A stretch of DNA of 37,629 bases from Candidatus Stoquefichus sp. (GCA_021768625.1 JAETUM010000030.1:1-37629), one strand, 5' to 3'; numbered from the stretch's first letter, positions 24,430 to 33,369 are shown. Numbers and translations are program-made. Notes: generated from the sequence alone by a model not told the origin.

Positions 24430-24458
24430 TTGATATATCAGGTGTTTTATGGTATTTT
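24430..24458 (+). promoter_or_regulatory. Candidate promoter of the DUF4838 gene
   Basis: TTGATA (24430-24435), 17 bases, TATTTT (24453-24458), about 70 bases before the ATG at 24530. Confidence 0.5.
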
Positions 24459-24529
24459 ATAATTAACAGATAAAGGCAGAACTGTGAATAAATTTTGGAT
24501 AAAATAAACGTAATTTGAAAGGAAAAATT

Positions 24530-26530
24530 ATGAAAATATTAAAAAAGGCTCTTGCTATAATTTTAACTCTTGTAATTATGAGTACAAGTTTCGTATCTGC
24601 ATATGCTGAGGAGAGCAAAGCAACTGAAGCAGTCTCATTCAGCAATATTTCTCAGGAAGAATTGCTGAATAAACAATTATCCGAAAAGGGAGATAATAAA
24701 ATTACATTTTTTGAAGACGGTGTTACCGATTTTGTTATTGTTATGCCTGACAAATGCACTGATTCGTTAAATGAAGCGGTTGTTACACTGCAGAGTGTAT
24801 TAGAAGAAATGACCGGAACAAAACTTCCGATAGTAAATGAAAATCAGGCTGATGATACAAAAAAACATTTGTGTATTGATACTGTTATGAATACACAGCG
24901 CCCTACCGATAATATTGATGATGGTTATCAGATTGTTATTGACGATAAGAAAATATCTGTCTGCGGAACGGGAGAAAATGGCACAAGAAATGGTATTTAT
25001 GCTTTTATCGAAGATATATTAGGCTGTATGTTTTTAACACCTGATGATACATATATTCCGCAGCAAAAAAATATTTATCTTGAAAAAATGAATAAAATAA
25101 TAAAACCTGCCGTTCAGTGGCGTGATGTTTATGCATATGAAACGGTGCAAAATAAATGGGCGGCAAAATTAAGGCTGAATGGTATTGATATAGAATCGGA
25201 TCAGACACTTAATATTGAACAGCTTCAGTATGAAGGCTGGGGAACATGGTGTCATAATTGTTATACTTATCTGTCGCCTGAAGATTATTTTGAAGAGCAC
25301 CCCGAATATTTTTCTGAGAAAAACGGTAAAAGGGTTACAGAGTATAAAGGCCGTGAAGCATATCTTTGTTTAAGCAATCCCGAAGTATTTGAAATAGTAA
25401 AAGATTCTTTGGCAAAAAAAATTGCTGAAAATCCCGATCAGTTATACTGGGATTTCAGCGGAAATGATAATCCGTTTCTTGCAGGCTGCGAATGTGAGAA
25501 GTGTAAAGCAGCCGATAAGGCTGCCGGCGGAACAGGAATGGGTACATTGCTTCCGTTTTTGAACAAACTTGCAAAGGCTTTCCCGGATAAATATATTTCT
25601 ACTTTAGCATATCTTCATACTTTAAAAGCACCTGAAAATATTAAGGCAGAGCCAAATGTTGTCATAAAGCTTTGTTCAATGCCGGGAGATCAGGCGGATT
25701 CGTATCTTGACGGCGAAAATCCTAACTCAAAGCAGTTTAAAGATCAGGTTGAGCAATGGTCAAAAATCACTGATAAAATCGTGGTTTGGGATTATGTGGT
25801 GAATTTTTCTCATTTATTAATGCCGTTTCCTAACTTCGCAGTTCAGGCGAAAAATCAAAAGTTTTATGAGGATAATAATATTATTGGCGTTTTTCATCAG
25901 GCCTCAAGGGAAAAGGGCGGCGAATTTGCATGCCTGCGTTCATATGTTCTTTCACGCTTAATGTGGGAGGGCAGTAATATGAATGTTGCTGAATGTGTTT
26001 CAAAATATATTGCTGCATATTTCGGAGAAGCAGCACCGAGTGTTCTTGAATATATGAATCTTTGTGCATCTGAACTGTATAATTCAAATCAGGCATTAGG
26101 CTTGTATGATGGTCTGATTGCACATTATGATGGATATTTGTCTGAAAGCAATGTTGAAAAATATTCTAAGTTTATCAATAAAGCAAAGGCCGTTGTTAAT
26201 GGTAATAAACTGCTTGAAACACGTCTTGAAGAAGTTGAATTATCAGTTTTATATGCAAATGTGTTGCAACCAAAAATAGATGAAAACGAACGTCAGACTG
26301 TTATAAACAGAATTAATGAGCTTTGTGATAAACGGGATATCACTATGGTGTGCGAATGGGAAAGTCTGGAAAGCTTTAATCAAAATGGCTTAAAAAATGC
26401 TGTGTCGGCTGAAAAAAAAGAGTTGATGAAACCTTATCTGATTGCAGGGGGAATAGTTGCCGGAATTGTTGTAATTGCTGTTGTGTCTGTAATATTATTC
26501 AGAACTATCAAGAAGAGAAAACAAAATTAA
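24530..26530 (+). CDS. Secreted, membrane-anchored DUF4838 protein (glycosidase-like)
   Basis: About 666 residues. An N-terminal signal peptide (MKILKKALAIILTLVIMSTS, cleavage near AYA-EES) and a C-terminal helix (LIAGGIVAGIVVIAVVSVILF) followed by RTIKKRKQN place it outside the membrane, anchored by its tail. Residues about 65-180 look like the N-terminal domain of alpha-glucuronidases (YQIVIDDKKISVCGTGENGTRNGIYAFIED in part). Residues 190-480 match DUF4838, a TIM-barrel family related to glycoside hydrolases, with WGTWCHNCYTYL, DFSGNDNPFLAGCECEKC and MWEGSNMN. Substrate unknown; a uronic acid or amino-sugar glycan is plausible. I use ATG 24530 because GAAAGGA precedes it; the in-frame TTG at 24515 would include that site. 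Confidence 0.82.
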   Translation: MKILKKALAIILTLVIMSTSFVSAYAEESKATEAVSFSNISQEELLNKQLSEKGDNKITFFEDGVTDFVIVMPDKCTDSLNEAVVTLQSVLEEMTGTKLPIVNENQADDTKKHLCIDTVMNTQRPTDNIDDGYQIVIDDKKISVCGTGENGTRNGIYAFIEDILGCMFLTPDDTYIPQQKNIYLEKMNKIIKPAVQWRDVYAYETVQNKWAAKLRLNGIDIESDQTLNIEQLQYEGWGTWCHNCYTYLSPEDYFEEHPEYFSEKNGKRVTEYKGREAYLCLSNPEVFEIVKDSLAKKIAENPDQLYWDFSGNDNPFLAGCECEKCKAADKAAGGTGMGTLLPFLNKLAKAFPDKYISTLAYLHTLKAPENIKAEPNVVIKLCSMPGDQADSYLDGENPNSKQFKDQVEQWSKITDKIVVWDYVVNFSHLLMPFPNFAVQAKNQKFYEDNNIIGVFHQASREKGGEFACLRSYVLSRLMWEGSNMNVAECVSKYIAAYFGEAAPSVLEYMNLCASELYNSNQALGLYDGLIAHYDGYLSESNVEKYSKFINKAKAVVNGNKLLETRLEEVELSVLYANVLQPKIDENERQTVINRINELCDKRDITMVCEWESLESFNQNGLKNAVSAEKKELMKPYLIAGGIVAGIVVIAVVSVILFRTIKKRKQN

Positions 26531-26718
26531 TGTTTTTTCTATGCAAAATAGCCGTAAATAGTCTAAAATGAAGAAAGATAATATACATTAGAAAATAATA
26601 AGTCGACTTAGTATTTTAATATTCGTATGGATTGCCATAACCGAATGCGGCAAACAATTTAATGCAAAAATCTGTGATTTTTTGCATATGAATAAGCTTA
26701 TTATATTGCTTAGACAAT

Positions 26719-26760
26719 AGCGGAGAGTAGGATTAATGCCTATTCTTCGTTATTTTTTTA
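26719..26760 (+). terminator. Terminator after the DUF4838 gene
   Basis: A 13-bp stem with three wobble pairs (AGCGGAGAGTAGG / CCTATTCTTCGTT), a 7-base loop and a run of seven T. Apart from this hairpin and the promoter at 26887-26916, bases 26531-26975 hold nothing I recognise. Confidence 0.7.
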
Positions 26761-26886
26761 TGACTAAAATTTTGACGGTTTTAATCATTTCAGCCATTAT
26801 CAGTCATATAACAACCGATTAATATACATATTGTCTAAAGGTTAAGCAGCAATTTATTGTATAACAACGAATTTTACTGATTGTTA

Positions 26887-26916
26887 TTGACTGATTTTGA
26901 TTGACTTTGCTATAAT
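26887..26916 (+). promoter_or_regulatory. Promoter of the deoR-type gene
   Basis: TTGACT, 18 bases, extended -10 TGCTATAAT. About 60 bases before the start of the regulator. Confidence 0.65.
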
Positions 26917-26975
26917 GATATTGCAAAGGAAACAGAGAATCCGTATAATTTGCAAATTTGAGGCTTTAGGAGCAG

Positions 26976-27368
26976 ATGCATATGCTTACTCAAGACAGAC
27001 AATCAAAAATATTATCAATCCTAAATGAGCAAGGTTCCGTAACAGTATCAAGACTGACAGAGATACTTTCTGCAAGTGAATCAACCATCAGGCGTGATTT
27101 AACATCTCTTGCAAGCGAGGGCAAACTCAACAAGGTGCACGGAGGCGCAACGGCACTTAATCAGGAATTTGTCAGATTTGAAGATAATATTGAAGATAAA
27201 TTGACAAAGCATACCGATGAGAAAATAAGAATTGCCGAGTATGCCGCACGTCAAATACAAGACGATGATTTTGTTTTTATTGATGCGGGAACTTCCACCC
27301 TACTGATGACTTCTTACCTGAAAAATTCAAAGGCAACCTTTGTTACAAACGGAGTCTGTCATCGCTAA
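26976..27368 (+). pseudogene. DeoR-family regulator truncated at an RHS junction
   Basis: 130 residues. The N-terminal DeoR HTH is complete (QSKILSILNEQGSVTVSRL, then SASESTIRRDLTSL and GKLNKVHGGAT) and the start of the sugar-phosphate sensor domain is present (DDDFVFIDAGTSTLLMTSYL, then ATFVTNGV). At that point, where the family continues for about 120 more residues, the reading breaks into VCHR and stop. From 27353 the sequence is RHS repeat in another frame. Such regulators often control fructose or other sugar operons; the operon is missing here. A deletion or recombination joined two unrelated genes. The DNA-binding half might still be made. Confidence 0.8.
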
Positions 27369-29443
27369 GCAGAACAGGTGATGACGGCAAGAGCCTTGAT
27401 TATTCAATGACATACAGTAATTTCGGTTATCTGACTTCAACAAAGGTCGGCAATCAGCTTTTGTCCTCAAATACATATAATGAGAAAAACGGCAATATGC
27501 TGCAAACGGTTTACGGCAATGGCGATAAATTGAATTATACATATGATAATATCGGCAATGTAACGTCTGTAAAGCAGAATGATGAATTAACCAACAGTTC
27601 TGTATATAATAACCGTGGCCTTTTAATGACAGATAAAGACCTTACAAACGGCTTGTCAACAGATTACGGATATGATACAATAAACCGTATAACAGGCAAA
27701 AAGGTGCATACTCTTGATTCAATGCAGTCGATATTTGCAACAGAGTATAAGTATGATATAAACAGTCAGATAACGCAGATTGTAAATACGGCAGGCGGCA
27801 GAAGATACAGTCAGAATTATGAATACGGCAAGGACGGACTTTTAACAAAATACACTTTCAGCAATACAAAAACTATTGATTATACTTATGATGGCTTAAG
27901 CAGGCTGAATAAAAAAACATTTGATATAGGCGCGGATAATGATTTAATAACAAAGTATCTGTATAAAGATTCGGACAGAAGACAGCCTGTAATGGAATGT
28001 TATACAACTAATTTTATTAAAAGTGAAATAATAAATAATCATAATTATTCTTATGATTATGATGCACTGGGCAATATTATCCGTATAAGTGAAAAGACAA
28101 GAGTTGATATAGGCAATCCCAAAGAGGTTGTATCATATGAATATGATGATCTTAGTCAGTTGACTCGTGAAAACAACAAAAATCTGAATCAGACCATAAC
28201 ATATGAATATGACAGCGGCGGAAATATTCTTAACAAAAAGATTTATCCGTTAACAGCAGGCGAGATAACGGGAAGTCCGACAGAAACCATCACATATTCC
28301 TATGAAAACAGTAATTGGTGCGATCAGCTTACTGTGTATAACGGTCAGCAGATAACCTATGATGAAATCGGTAATCCGATAAGTTATTTGGGTTATAATA
28401 TGTCTTGGTTCGGCAGGCAGTTAAACAGCTTTAGCGGCAACGGGCTTGATGTCAGTTATGCTTATGACCAGAGCGGAATAAGAATTTCCAAAACAGTAAA
28501 CGGCGTAAAGTATGAATATCAGTATGACGGCAGTAAACTGTTTTATGAAAAGAGAGATAATGCGGAATTTTATTATCAGTACGATTGTTCAGGCAATTTA
28601 TCTACAATAATTCATTATGACGGCAACGGAAACAGGGCACAGTATTATGTGCTCTGCAACAGTCATGGTGATGTAGTTGATATTTATAATCAGGATGGTA
28701 CGATAGCCGCTCACTATATCTATGACAGTTGGGGCAATACTGTATCCATTCTTGATAACGATGTTAACGGAAATGAAATAACAGACCCGAACAATATAGG
28801 AATAATTAATCAAATTAGATACAGAGGCTATTATCTTGATACAGAAACAGGCTATTACTACCTGATGTCAAGATACTATAACCCCGAAATCGGTAGGTTT
28901 CTGAACACTGATGATTTTGATTTGATTTATTGTTCAGAAGATTCATTAATAGAAAATAATTTATATGCTTATTGTTTAAATAATGCAGTTAATATGATTG
29001 ATGGAGATGGGTGTTTTGCTGCTACTGTAAGCACGGTAGTTGTTGCTGTTATAGCGGTGTTAATATTTAGTATATTATTGACACCGATTTTGATTGGTAA
29101 TATATTAGTTAATTGCGATAGTTTTGATTGCGATAGTTCTGACTTGGAAATTTCAATGAGTATTGAATGTAAATTTGCAGTCGCATTTTCTTTGGGCCTT
29201 GTTCCTTCACTTATTAATGGTTGTATATTATTTGCTAAGCAGTCAAAACAAAGTAAAAAAGAAAGATCAACTGATGTTCCAAGTTGGATAAGTGCATTCC
29301 CTCCGGATCCTAATGAGAATTCACACAATTATGCAAAAAGAATTTTAGATTCAAAATATGGTAAAGGTAATTGGAAAAAAGGTCCAGGTTCAGAATATAA
29401 TAAAATTGTTAAGCATGCTCAAAGAAGTCTGGGGATGAAATAA
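27353..29443 (+). CDS. RHS/YD-repeat protein lacking its N-terminus, with C-terminal toxin-like domain
   Basis: The frame opens at the junction at 27353 (first ATG 27407). It carries about ten YD repeats (YDNIGNVTSV, YDGLSRLNK, YDQSGIRISK), then the RHS core end RYRGYYLDTETGYYYLMSRY with GRFLN (around 28823-28910). After it comes a variable region: a hydrophobic segment and a tail with VPSWISAFPPDPNENSHNYA and KYGKGNWKKGPGSEYNKI. This tail has the look of a polymorphic-toxin catalytic domain, type not determined. The usual signal peptide and N-terminal part are absent, so delivery is doubtful unless this piece serves as a donor for recombination. The stop overlaps the immunity gene's ATG by one base. 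Confidence 0.8.
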   Translation, partial: SLSSLSRTGDDGKSLDYSMTYSNFGYLTSTKVGNQLLSSNTYNEKNGNMLQTVYGNGDKLNYTYDNIGNVTSVKQNDELTNSSVYNNRGLLMTDKDLTNGLSTDYGYDTINRITGKKVHTLDSMQSIFATEYKYDINSQITQIVNTAGGRRYSQNYEYGKDGLLTKYTFSNTKTIDYTYDGLSRLNKKTFDIGADNDLITKYLYKDSDRRQPVMECYTTNFIKSEIINNHNYSYDYDALGNIIRISEKTRVDIGNPKEVVSYEYDDLSQLTRENNKNLNQTITYEYDSGGNILNKKIYPLTAGEITGSPTETITYSYENSNWCDQLTVYNGQQITYDEIGNPISYLGYNMSWFGRQLNSFSGNGLDVSYAYDQSGIRISKTVNGVKYEYQYDGSKLFYEKRDNAEFYYQYDCSGNLSTIIHYDGNGNRAQYYVLCNSHGDVVDIYNQDGTIAAHYIYDSWGNTVSILDNDVNGNEITDPNNIGIINQIRYRGYYLDTETGYYYLMSRYYNPEIGRFLNTDDFDLIYCSEDSLIENNLYAYCLNNAVNMIDGDGCFAATVSTVVVAVIAVLIFSILLTPILIGNILVNCDSFDCDSSDLEISMSIECKFAVAFSLGLVPSLINGCILFAKQSKQSKKERSTDVPSWISAFPPDPNENSHNYAKRILDSKYGKGNWKKGPGSEYNKIVKHAQRSLGMK

Positions 29444-29835
29444 TGAAAAAGTTAGTGTTGTTAAATCACATTGATAAAGAAAATCATTTCAAATTATTAG
29501 GTGTTTTTAATAGTGAAATGGTTGAAGAAGTGATTGAAAAGTACAAATTATTACCTGGTTTTTGCAATTCCGGAGGGCAATTTAATTTTCAGGATATTAT
29601 TTTTTCTGATAGTAGATATATATGGGTTGTTTCAGTTTGGAATGAGGATGATTATGAAGATAAAATCATTCATCAAAAAATGTTTGCAACTGAAAAAGAT
29701 GCAAATAAATTTTTACAAAGTATTTCCAATTTATTAGATTATGATGAGTACTGTATTGATAAATATATTGTTAATGAAATGGAGTGGTCGGAAGGTTATA
29801 TAGTATTTTCAAATAGTATAAACGATAATTTTTAA
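29443..29835 (+). CDS. Putative immunity protein for the RHS toxin at 27353
   Basis: 130 residues, acidic and soluble, starting at an ATG that overlaps the toxin gene's stop (TAATG). No known motif recognised. Position directly after an RHS C-terminus, small size and coupling are the grounds for calling it immunity. The in-frame codon after its TAA continues straight into the next RHS fragment (29836). Confidence 0.6.
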   Translation: MKKLVLLNHIDKENHFKLLGVFNSEMVEEVIEKYKLLPGFCNSGGQFNFQDIIFSDSRYIWVVSVWNEDDYEDKIIHQKMFATEKDANKFLQSISNLLDYDEYCIDKYIVNEMEWSEGYIVFSNSINDNF

Positions 29836-31170
29836 TATTATAAAAATATTCTTAACAAAAAGATTTATCCGTTAACAACAGGTGAGATAACGGGAAGTCC
29901 GACAGAAACCATCACATATTCCTATGAAAACAGTAATTGGTGCGATCAGCTTACTGCGTATAACGGTCAGCAGATAACCTATGATGAAATAGGTAATCCA
30001 ATCAATTACCTAGGCTATAATATGTCTTGGTTCGGCAGGCAGTTAAATAGCCTTAGCGGCAACGGACTTGATGTTAGTTATGCTTATGACCAGAGCGGAA
30101 CAAGAATTTCAAAAACAGTAAACGGCGTAAAGTATGAATATCAGTATGACGGCAGTAAACTGTTTTATGAAAAGAGAGATAATGCAGAATTTTATTATCA
30201 GTACGATGGTTTAGGCAATCTTTCAACGATAATTCATTATGACGGAAATGGAAACAGGGCACAGTATTATGTGCTCTGCAACAGCCGTGGTGATGTTGTT
30301 GATATTTATAATCAGAATGGTACGATAGCCGCTCACTATATCTATGACAGCTGGGGCAATACCGTATCCATTCTTGATAATGATGTCAACGGAAACGAAA
30401 TAACAGACCCGAACAATATAGGCATAATCAATCAAATCCGTTACAGAGGTTATTATCTTGATACAGAAACAGGCTATTACTACTTGATGTCAAGATACTA
30501 TAACCCAGAAATCGGAAGGTTTCTGAATGCTGATGCTCTTATCGTAACAAAAGGTGTAATTCATATTAATCAATATGCTTATTGTTATAATAATCCGATA
30601 AATTTTTCTGATGCAATAGGTTATTCGCCGGATAATAATATTGTTATGGCTATATTTCAGGGATTGTGCGGAGCAATATTAATTAATGGTTTGCTTGAAT
30701 CTTGTGGTGATTTATTAACAGGATTGTTTAATTGGTCCTTTAACAATGGCTTTATTAATGTTTTTCAGGAACTAATATATACTACCATAGCTATTGTATC
30801 CAGTTGTGCTTTGACTGCTTCTAATTTTTTATCTGGTTCTATATATGCAAATGCTACTTCGAAATCCTTTTCAATATTGTCCAAAACGCAAGATTTAGAA
30901 TTTGATGCAGCTGAAAAAGCTGGTTCTTTTGGAAAATTTGTTGGTATTTTGGGAGCATTTGTTAATTTTTCTGATAATATGGATAAACGTGGGCAGGGAG
31001 TTTTCGGTAAAAATACAGATACTGTTTTAGCACTTATAAGTTTGGTGTGTGATATAGGTGGCAGTTTGTTTGGTGATGAAATTCCCTTTTTAGGTACTTT
31101 TATATCTTTTACCGGAGAAAATTTGCCGAGAATAATAGCAATGAGAATTGAGGGATTTGTGGTATGTTGA
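29836..31170 (+). CDS. Orphan RHS tip with a second, membrane-type C-terminus
   Basis: From 29844 to about 30530 the DNA repeats 28222-28910 of the previous RHS gene almost base for base, with scattered changes (for example Q to N and S to R codon differences). Without an RBS-led start at its beginning, the first ATG is 30022. After GRFLNAD the sequence diverges fully: AYCYNNPINFSDAIGYSPDN, then hydrophobic helices, then FGKNTDTVLALISLVCDIGG. It is an alternative C-terminal toxin-like tip, not a duplicate of the first. Its stop overlaps the next gene (31164). This is a classic displaced orphan Rhs-CT cassette. Confidence 0.75.
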   Translation, partial: YYKNILNKKIYPLTTGEITGSPTETITYSYENSNWCDQLTAYNGQQITYDEIGNPINYLGYNMSWFGRQLNSLSGNGLDVSYAYDQSGTRISKTVNGVKYEYQYDGSKLFYEKRDNAEFYYQYDGLGNLSTIIHYDGNGNRAQYYVLCNSRGDVVDIYNQNGTIAAHYIYDSWGNTVSILDNDVNGNEITDPNNIGIINQIRYRGYYLDTETGYYYLMSRYYNPEIGRFLNADALIVTKGVIHINQYAYCYNNPINFSDAIGYSPDNNIVMAIFQGLCGAILINGLLESCGDLLTGLFNWSFNNGFINVFQELIYTTIAIVSSCALTASNFLSGSIYANATSKSFSILSKTQDLEFDAAEKAGSFGKFVGILGAFVNFSDNMDKRGQGVFGKNTDTVLALISLVCDIGGSLFGDEIPFLGTFISFTGENLPRIIAMRIEGFVVC

Positions 31171-31868
31171 ATAAGCAAGTTCTTAATGAATATGAATTTG
31201 ATTACGGCTCTAAAGTAAAAAAATTTTTTTCCGATTTGATGGGTTCTTTTTGCAATATAAGTGCTATTTTTTGGTTCCAATTTGCATTGTTTTATGTTTT
31301 TGCGGAACTACTTAATCTTATAAATAATTCAAATTTATTGTCAGTAATTCGTTTTATATATTTTTTTATTAATGCATTCATTATTTTATATTGCATTATT
31401 ACGCTTACTAAAAGTAAAAAAATTATTTTGTATCAGGATATGATTTTCGTTAGAAAAAATACAATATTTGGCAGTCCATTTTTTATTCATAAAGGAATAT
31501 TTAATCAAAAAATTTTATATAAAAATATTGTGTATTGTGATTATTCTGAATATATCCCATTTGGTTCTCAAAGAAGAGGGAATGATTATGCGGTTTCGAT
31601 ATTTAATTGGGATTCATTAGTAAAAATTAAAGATAAATCGGGTCATAAATATTATATTCCTGTAAAAAATGCCGACGATTTTATTGATGAAGTAAATTTA
31701 TATGCAGAAAGAGCAAGATTTTTCAGTAAATTAAATATTGATTTGCTGTTGAAAAATAAAGGGCTATCATATAACGATTTGAATGTACGCTGGAAATCAA
31801 AAGATGAAATTGATTCGATTTATTATACTGATAATATGGGTAATAAAGTTGAACTGATTAAGTATTAG
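31164..31868 (+). CDS. Putative membrane immunity protein for the orphan RHS tip
   Basis: 234 residues with two hydrophobic segments (about 25-50 and 55-80), then a PH-like/DUF domain of strands (KKIILYQDMIFVRKNTIFG, SLVKIKDKSGHKYYIPV). It overlaps the RHS stop by seven bases. A membrane immunity protein would suit a toxin tip that is itself hydrophobic. Family not recognised. Confidence 0.55.
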   Translation: MLNKQVLNEYEFDYGSKVKKFFSDLMGSFCNISAIFWFQFALFYVFAELLNLINNSNLLSVIRFIYFFINAFIILYCIITLTKSKKIILYQDMIFVRKNTIFGSPFFIHKGIFNQKILYKNIVYCDYSEYIPFGSQRRGNDYAVSIFNWDSLVKIKDKSGHKYYIPVKNADDFIDEVNLYAERARFFSKLNIDLLLKNKGLSYNDLNVRWKSKDEIDSIYYTDNMGNKVELIKY

Positions 31869-31907
31869 TTACCATCTAATGTCAAGATACTATAATCCCG
31901 AAATCTG
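31866..31907 (+). pseudogene. Last scrap of a third RHS core
   Basis: Right after the immunity stop the DNA again encodes YHLMSRYYNPEI followed by TGA. It matches the RHS core end of the two preceding units. The rest of that unit was lost at the island end that follows. Confidence 0.7.
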
Positions 31908-31991
31908 AAAATTTTGAAAAGCAGACATTCGGCAGACACTAAGTACTGAAATTTGGCTTAATTACGGCATATATTTTAGTTGTTCCTACCG

Positions 31992-32067
31992 CTCTGACTC
32001 CGTCATTTAAGGTTCGAATCCTTTAATTTATCAAGGTTCTGCGTAGCAGGTTTTTATACCTCTGCCA
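31992..32067 (+). other. Attachment site copy C, interrupted by 32 bases
   Basis: The tRNA-Gln 3' half as in copies A and B, but 32 extra bases sit between the T-stem (GAATCCTT, ends 32023) and the acceptor strand (ATACCTCTGCCA, from 32056). The insert contains the palindrome CTGCGTAGCAG. The E3/E4 junction. The preceding 70 bases match those before copy B. Confidence 0.8.
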
Positions 32068-32071
32068 GCAG

Positions 32072-32096
32072 GCGGTGACATTATAGATGTCACCGC
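32072..32096 (+). terminator. Terminator after att copy C
   Basis: GCGGTGACAT / ATGTCACCGC, 10-bp stem, 5-base loop, then TTTTTCTATG. In the same position as the hairpins after copies A and B, but different in sequence, so it may be the native or another element's terminator. Confidence 0.8.
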
Positions 32097-32127
32097 TTTT
32101 TCTATGTAAAATAGCCTTAAAAAGTCC

Positions 32128-32172
32128 AAAATCGTCCTCAATCTGCTGTTGATTTAAGGACGATTTTTTCTT
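32128..32172 (+). terminator. Second hairpin with T run
   Basis: AAAATCGTCCT / AGGACGATTTT with an 18-base loop, followed by TTCTTTTCTGTTTT. Bases 32173-32235 hold arm-like words (GTGAGACTTTCAGAGG). Confidence 0.65.
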
Positions 32173-32235
32173 TTCTGTTTTATTGAGATTTTTTGTGAGA
32201 CTTTCAGAGGCCTGAAATCTCTTATTTCTCAAACC

Positions 32236-33366
32236 CTACTGAGAGCGACCGGGAGCGTCGAGGACGCCGTACCCTACAGAGTTTTCGTTATTTTGCGGCG
32301 GGGTGAAGGTTATTCCCCTGTTAGGGGAAATGTCTGCGTAGCAGACAAAAGGGTCTGCCAAATTGCAAAGTCCCCGCCCTACGAGGTTGTAGGGGCAATT
32401 TATGAATTGCCCGTTTGTGTTGTTATAAGATTGTATTTTTATAATGTAGTAATGTGTTTTTGAAAAACGGTGGGCGGCGGTAAAATAAAATGAATACAGA
32501 TTAACTAAATGCTGCTCAAATGTTTCATTGAATTTATTCCAATGGCAGGTTTGAATATCGAGTTTTGTATGAGGGATAAATTCATGATATGGCGGCTCAG
32601 TGTTTAAAAAATTACCTACATAAATCAAATCATTAGGAACACTTCTTTTTGATTCTTTTATTAAAGCAATTCTGTACACTGATAAAAACCCATATTCATC
32701 AGGATAATAATTTAGTTCTTTGTTGCTATGTGAAAAGAATACATCATTATAATCAAAAGTGCCTGTTTGAATATAATCTAATGTATTATATTCTTTAATG
32801 TTTTTAGGTAAAGTATCATTCCGGGTAATTTTAACATATAATATAGGTATTGTGTGCCCTGGGTGCCATACCATTTCATCTATTTTTTGAATTAGTGCAT
32901 ATTTTCCAAAAAGTCCTTTTTCTTTTGCTAAATCGCAAGTTAAAGGAATTGCATATATATCGCCGATATTCCATTCGCAATGATATAGTCTGTATTGAGA
33001 AAATTTTTTCTTTTCGGGCTGTGGTGACAATAATTTTTGTTTAAGTTCATTAAGAACTTTTGCTCTTGTTTTGCCTTCACGGGCACTTTCATTTTCCCAA
33101 TATTTCAAATCATAACCGTCATAAATATGTTTTAATGCTTGCTCTTTTACGAAATTTTCCAATCTGCCGAGTTCCCATTGAGTATTCGCCAAAGCAAACC
33201 AAAATACTGGAGCATCATCACAATCGGATAATTCCTCCTCACAATTTTTTATTAACATTTGTGTGATTTCTTCTCCTGCTTTTCCGCGGTGAAGATTATC
33301 TTTGTATTCATTTTTTACGAAAACCGCTAAATCATTTTGATATAGTTTGGGTCCCCAACTTGCCAT
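32236..33366 (-). CDS. Immunity-like protein whose C-terminus is encoded by an interspersed repeat
   Basis: 376 residues. The start MASWGPKLYQNDLAVFVKNE with PVFWFALANTQWELGRL is a common domain of polymorphic-toxin immunity-type proteins. The middle (YHCEWNIGDIYAIPLTCDLA, then DEYGFLSVYRIAL) is a second domain seen with it. From about residue 292 (SFYFTAAHRFSKTHYYIIKI) the protein is the translation of repeat copy 1 and flanking palindromes and has no domain character. The native stop was probably lost when the repeat arrived. It follows a toxin-tail remnant by three bases. Confidence 0.7.
   Translation of the reverse strand: MASWGPKLYQNDLAVFVKNEYKDNLHRGKAGEEITQMLIKNCEEELSDCDDAPVFWFALANTQWELGRLENFVKEQALKHIYDGYDLKYWENESAREGKTRAKVLNELKQKLLSPQPEKKKFSQYRLYHCEWNIGDIYAIPLTCDLAKEKGLFGKYALIQKIDEMVWHPGHTIPILYVKITRNDTLPKNIKEYNTLDYIQTGTFDYNDVFFSHSNKELNYYPDEYGFLSVYRIALIKESKRSVPNDLIYVGNFLNTEPPYHEFIPHTKLDIQTCHWNKFNETFEQHLVNLYSFYFTAAHRFSKTHYYIIKIQSYNNTNGQFINCPYNLVGRGLCNLADPFVCYADISPNRGITFTPPQNNENSVGYGVLDAPGRSQ
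32294..32493 (-). repeat. Multi-hairpin interspersed repeat, copy 1
   Basis: The block 32378-32493 matches copies 2 and 3: CCTAC..GTAGG, GGGCAATTTATGAATTGCCC (perfect 8-bp arms), then a conserved AT-rich middle and ACGGTGGGCGGC. To its left lie further palindromes, TTCCCCT-GTT-AGGGGAA and GTCTGC-GTA-GCAGAC, inside a GGCGGGG...CCCCGCC pair. Confidence 0.75.
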
Positions 33367-33369
33367 GTG

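Noticed and set aside
28598-30435. Reverse-strand ORFs opposite the RHS genes
   Set aside because: They are shadows of the duplicated YD-repeat sequence and are repeated with it; no start signals.
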